Positions 61,949 through 64,000 of a stretch of 64,000 nt of DNA are shown here, in pieces. The stretch is from Bacteroidota bacterium (GTDB taxonomy: Bacteria > Bacteroidota > Bacteroidia > Chitinophagales > BACL12): contig JAKQVC010000064.1 in assembly GCA_029571985.1 (NCBI GenBank), positions 1-64,000 on the forward strand, in the 5' to 3' direction. A model generated the notes under the pieces. The model was given only the letters and a program-made list of their open reading frames with translations. It did not search any database and was not told the DNA's origin. The position numbers and the translations under genes are program-made. Positions within the stretch are counted from its first letter, which is position 1. Each line of letters starts with the position of its first letter.

Positions 61949-63229
61949 ATGAAAAATTTCGTTGAAGAGTTGCGCTGGCGCGGGATGTTATTTGATATGA
62001 TGCCCGGAACGGAGGAGTTTTTGAATAAGGGCATGGCAACAGGATATATCGGTTTTGATCCAACGGCTGATTCGCTGGGTGTAGGGAATATGGTGCAGGT
62101 GATGACTTTATTGCATTTTCAACAATGCGGACATAAACCGATTGCTTTAATTGGCGGTGCTACGGGTATGGTGGGCGACCCATCCGGAAAAAGTGCCGAA
62201 CGTAATTTATTGGATGAGGCCACCCTGCAACACAATATCGAAAGTCAAAAAAAACAGTTGGAAAAATTTTTGCAGTTCGGCAGTGGCGATAATGCTGCGG
62301 AGCTGGTGAATAATTACGACTGGATGAAATCCTTTTCGTTTTTGGATTTTTTGCGCGAAGCCGGTAAATATATCACCATCAGTTATATGATGGCTAAAGA
62401 TTCGGTGCAAACGCGATTGGAACGCGGTATTTCTTTTACTGAATTTAGTTACCAGTTATTGCAGGGATATGATTTTTATTATTTGTGGAAACACAAACAG
62501 GTTATGCTGCAAATGGGTGGTAGCGATCAATGGGGCAATATAACCACAGGCAACGAACTTATCCGGCGCAAAGGCGGTGGCGAGGCTTATGCGATATGCA
62601 CACCGTTGATTAAAAAAGCCGATGGCACGAAATTCGGCAAAACAGAAAGCGGCAATATCTGGCTCGATCCGAAAAAAACATCGCCGTATAAATTTTACCA
62701 GTTCTGGTTAAATGCGAGTGATGCGGATGCTGAAAATTATATCCGCATATTTACGCTTTTGGATAAAGAAACTATTGATCGCATTATTGAGGAACATCGC
62801 GCACAGCCACATATGCGTTTGTTGCAAAAGACCCTCGCAAAAGATATTACCATCCGCGTGCATAGTGAGGCAGATTATGAAAATGCCATTGCCGCAAGTG
62901 AAATTTTATTTGGAAAATCTACTGCAGCCGATTTGCGCAACCTGAGTAACGAAACATTGTTAGATGTGTTTGAAGGTGTACCGCAATATCACATTCCAGC
63001 TGCTGATTTTGAACAGGGCATAGCGATTGCGGATTTGCTGACAGAAAAATCGCAGGTGCTGGCCAGCAAGGGTGAATTTAAACGCGCGATGCAGGAAAAT
63101 AGTCTCAGTATGAATAAAGAAAAACTCACCCATGCTGAGCAGGTGGTTACCACACAGGATTTAATTAATCAAACTTATCTGCTGATACAGCGCGGCAAGA
63201 AAAATTACTATTTGCTTATTGCACAATAA
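61949..63229 (+). CDS. tyrS: Tyrosyl-tRNA synthetase with a variant HIGH motif
   Basis: 426 aa class I synthetase. It opens [20 protein letters not shown]; the tyrosine site [10 protein letters not shown] follows. The usual HxGH site reads GVGN here (residues 44-47), so both His are replaced. [48 protein letters not shown] and the KMSKS-loop equivalent KFGKT (228-232) are all present. A C-terminal S4-like RNA-binding domain ends it. It charges tRNA-Tyr. The variant is stated in the findings. It ends 14 nt inside the convergent T9SS gene. Confidence 0.95.
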   Translation: MKNFVEELRWRGMLFDMMPGTEEFLNKGMATGYIGFDPTADSLGVGNMVQVMTLLHFQQCGHKPIALIGGATGMVGDPSGKSAERNLLDEATLQHNIESQKKQLEKFLQFGSGDNAAELVNNYDWMKSFSFLDFLREAGKYITISYMMAKDSVQTRLERGISFTEFSYQLLQGYDFYYLWKHKQVMLQMGGSDQWGNITTGNELIRRKGGGEAYAICTPLIKKADGTKFGKTESGNIWLDPKKTSPYKFYQFWLNASDADAENYIRIFTLLDKETIDRIIEEHRAQPHMRLLQKTLAKDITIRVHSEADYENAIAASEILFGKSTAADLRNLSNETLLDVFEGVPQYHIPAADFEQGIAIADLLTEKSQVLASKGEFKRAMQENSLSMNKEKLTHAEQVVTTQDLINQTYLLIQRGKKNYYLLIAQ

Positions 63230-63806
63230 TTACCCGGGCAAAGGATATCCCTTTTCGCGTCGTTATTTTGAGTATGTAAGTACCCGCAAGCCAATCGCCT
63301 GCATCCAGATTAAATGTATTTTGCGCACTTTGTCCGATGCTGATGCGCTTTCCATGCAGGGTATACACTTCATATAAAAAAGCAGGTGTAAAAGCATTAT
63401 CTATCGTTACATGCAACACATCATTTACCGGATTCGGATGTAAAAACACCTCCTGGTTTCCGGCATCCACAAACGTGAGTGCAACCGTATCGCTTACATA
63501 AGTATTCAGACTTCCTGTAATGCGATAAGCATATAATACGCCACTGCGCAAAGTTTCACTATCTATATAATCGTAGTATTGATCATCTACGCCTCCACAA
63601 ACACCGCCCACTGCATAAACTGTTTCAAATGCGCTGCCATCTGATGAGCGTTGCAAATACATATCAAAACAGGTATTGCCAGCAGTGAGGGTCCAGTTGA
63701 GGAGGATGCTATCACCATACTGCACAGCGGTAACATCGCGAAAGATGCCCTGAGCGGTCAGGTTGCTCAACCAGCAGGATAAAATCAGCAGAAAAGCGGG
63801 TTTCAT
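63216..63806 (-). CDS. Small T9SS type A cargo protein
   Basis: 196 aa with a signal peptide ([19 protein letters not shown]). A fibronectin-like N-terminal domain ([21 protein letters not shown]) is followed by a sorting domain: [16 protein letters not shown] ... [11 protein letters not shown]. It is small for a T9SS cargo, little more than one fold and the export tag. The Cys in NTCFDM and VGGVCGG may pair. Its 3' end overlaps tyrS by 14 nt in convergent orientation. Function unknown. Confidence 0.87.
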   Translation of the reverse strand: MKPAFLLILSCWLSNLTAQGIFRDVTAVQYGDSILLNWTLTAGNTCFDMYLQRSSDGSAFETVYAVGGVCGGVDDQYYDYIDSETLRSGVLYAYRITGSLNTYVSDTVALTFVDAGNQEVFLHPNPVNDVLHVTIDNAFTPAFLYEVYTLHGKRISIGQSAQNTFNLDAGDWLAGTYILKITTRKGISFARVIIVQ

Positions 63807-63862
63807 TGTCAGCTATCAACGCCGTAACGAAATCTTTAGTATATCTGTTCCCGAAAGTTGAA

Positions 63863-64000
63863 TCAGGTATCGGGTTGTAACACGCGGACGATGCCGGCTA
63901 ATTTCACATAACATTCTTCGAGTTCCAGTGCGGGTTCTGAATCGTAGACAATTGCACCACCTGCCCATGCGGTTAATCGTTGGGTGTGGGCATGATAAAA
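63863..64000 (-). CDS. Chorismate-binding enzyme, 3' end (partial)
   Basis: The last 45 codons before a TGA stop at 63863-63865 read LTAWAGGAIVYDSEP, then LELEECYVKLAGI. This is the C-terminal motif of anthranilate synthase / aminodeoxychorismate synthase component I (TrpE/PabB). The main domain lies outside the window, so which one cannot be decided, though the short end without extra sequence fits PabB. Confidence 0.8.
   Translation of the reverse strand, partial: FYHAHTQRLTAWAGGAIVYDSEPALELEECYVKLAGIVRVLQPDT

Overview
The window looks like a chromosomal segment of a Bacteroidota bacterium, probably a Chitinophagia- or Saprospiria-like lineage, though the rank is not resolved from sequence alone. 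Four things point this way: secreted proteins with C-terminal type IX secretion (T9SS) type A sorting domains, PorV/PorQ-like and C25 (PorU-like) proteins, family-typical genes (DUF4252, GIN/DUF2807, DUF2721), and -7 boxes of the form TAnnTTTG with almost no Shine-Dalgarno sequences. Most of the window is ordinary housekeeping and envelope biology. I see no phage, CRISPR, transposase or recognisable defence island, and no classical DNA-binding regulator.

Layout. 1-1877: 5' part of a BNR/sortilin-repeat secreted protein. 1966-4337: lipA with an envelope protein, an OsmC protein and an overlooked 49-aa lipoprotein. 4485-9267: a tight run of Mpl ligase, DnaQ-like exonuclease, polyprenol-phosphate glycosyltransferase, CorA and an outer-membrane protein. 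9455-13463: CHAP protein, a DUF4252 pair, then a four-gene minus-strand operon (small helical protein, SET domain, NlpC/P60, helical protein) divergent from ybaB. 13464-25757: CoA transferase, phosphoesterase, desaturase, a 1162-aa outer-membrane protein, small envelope proteins, mutS and a DUF481 protein. 25762-28893: a second BNR/VPS10-like protein. 29002-29881: tRNA-Ser(UGA) followed by about 790 bp of hairpin repeats and tRNA 3'-end copies. 29882-38990: T9SS cargo (Ig/MopE-like, SGNH-like, lysyl-oxidase-like), a Cys/His peptidase-like protein and a GT4 glycosyltransferase. 39078-47066: ArsC-like protein, YihY, heptaheme cytochrome, DCC and rhodanese proteins, a T9SS protein, PASTA and Ddl. 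47183-54687: ferredoxin divergent from a LuxC-type reductase, class V aminotransferase, cysteine desulfurase, glmM divergent from a methyltransferase-PAP2-ZIP operon. 54708-61784: C25 PorU2-like protein, PorV/PorQ-like protein and ACP phosphodiesterase. 61949-64000: tyrS, a small T9SS protein and the 3' end of a chorismate-binding enzyme.

The main themes are envelope building and remodelling (Mpl, GlmM, Ddl, CHAP, NlpC/P60, PASTA) and T9SS secretion (PorV-like and PorU2-like proteins with at least five cargo proteins). The most unusual feature is the structured repeat array between tRNA-Ser and the convergent T9SS gene. Its arms double as terminator-like hairpins, and one copy carries a paired sequence change that keeps the stem intact. 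A second theme is that many -7 boxes lie only 4-10 nt before the start codon, which predicts leaderless or nearly leaderless mRNAs.
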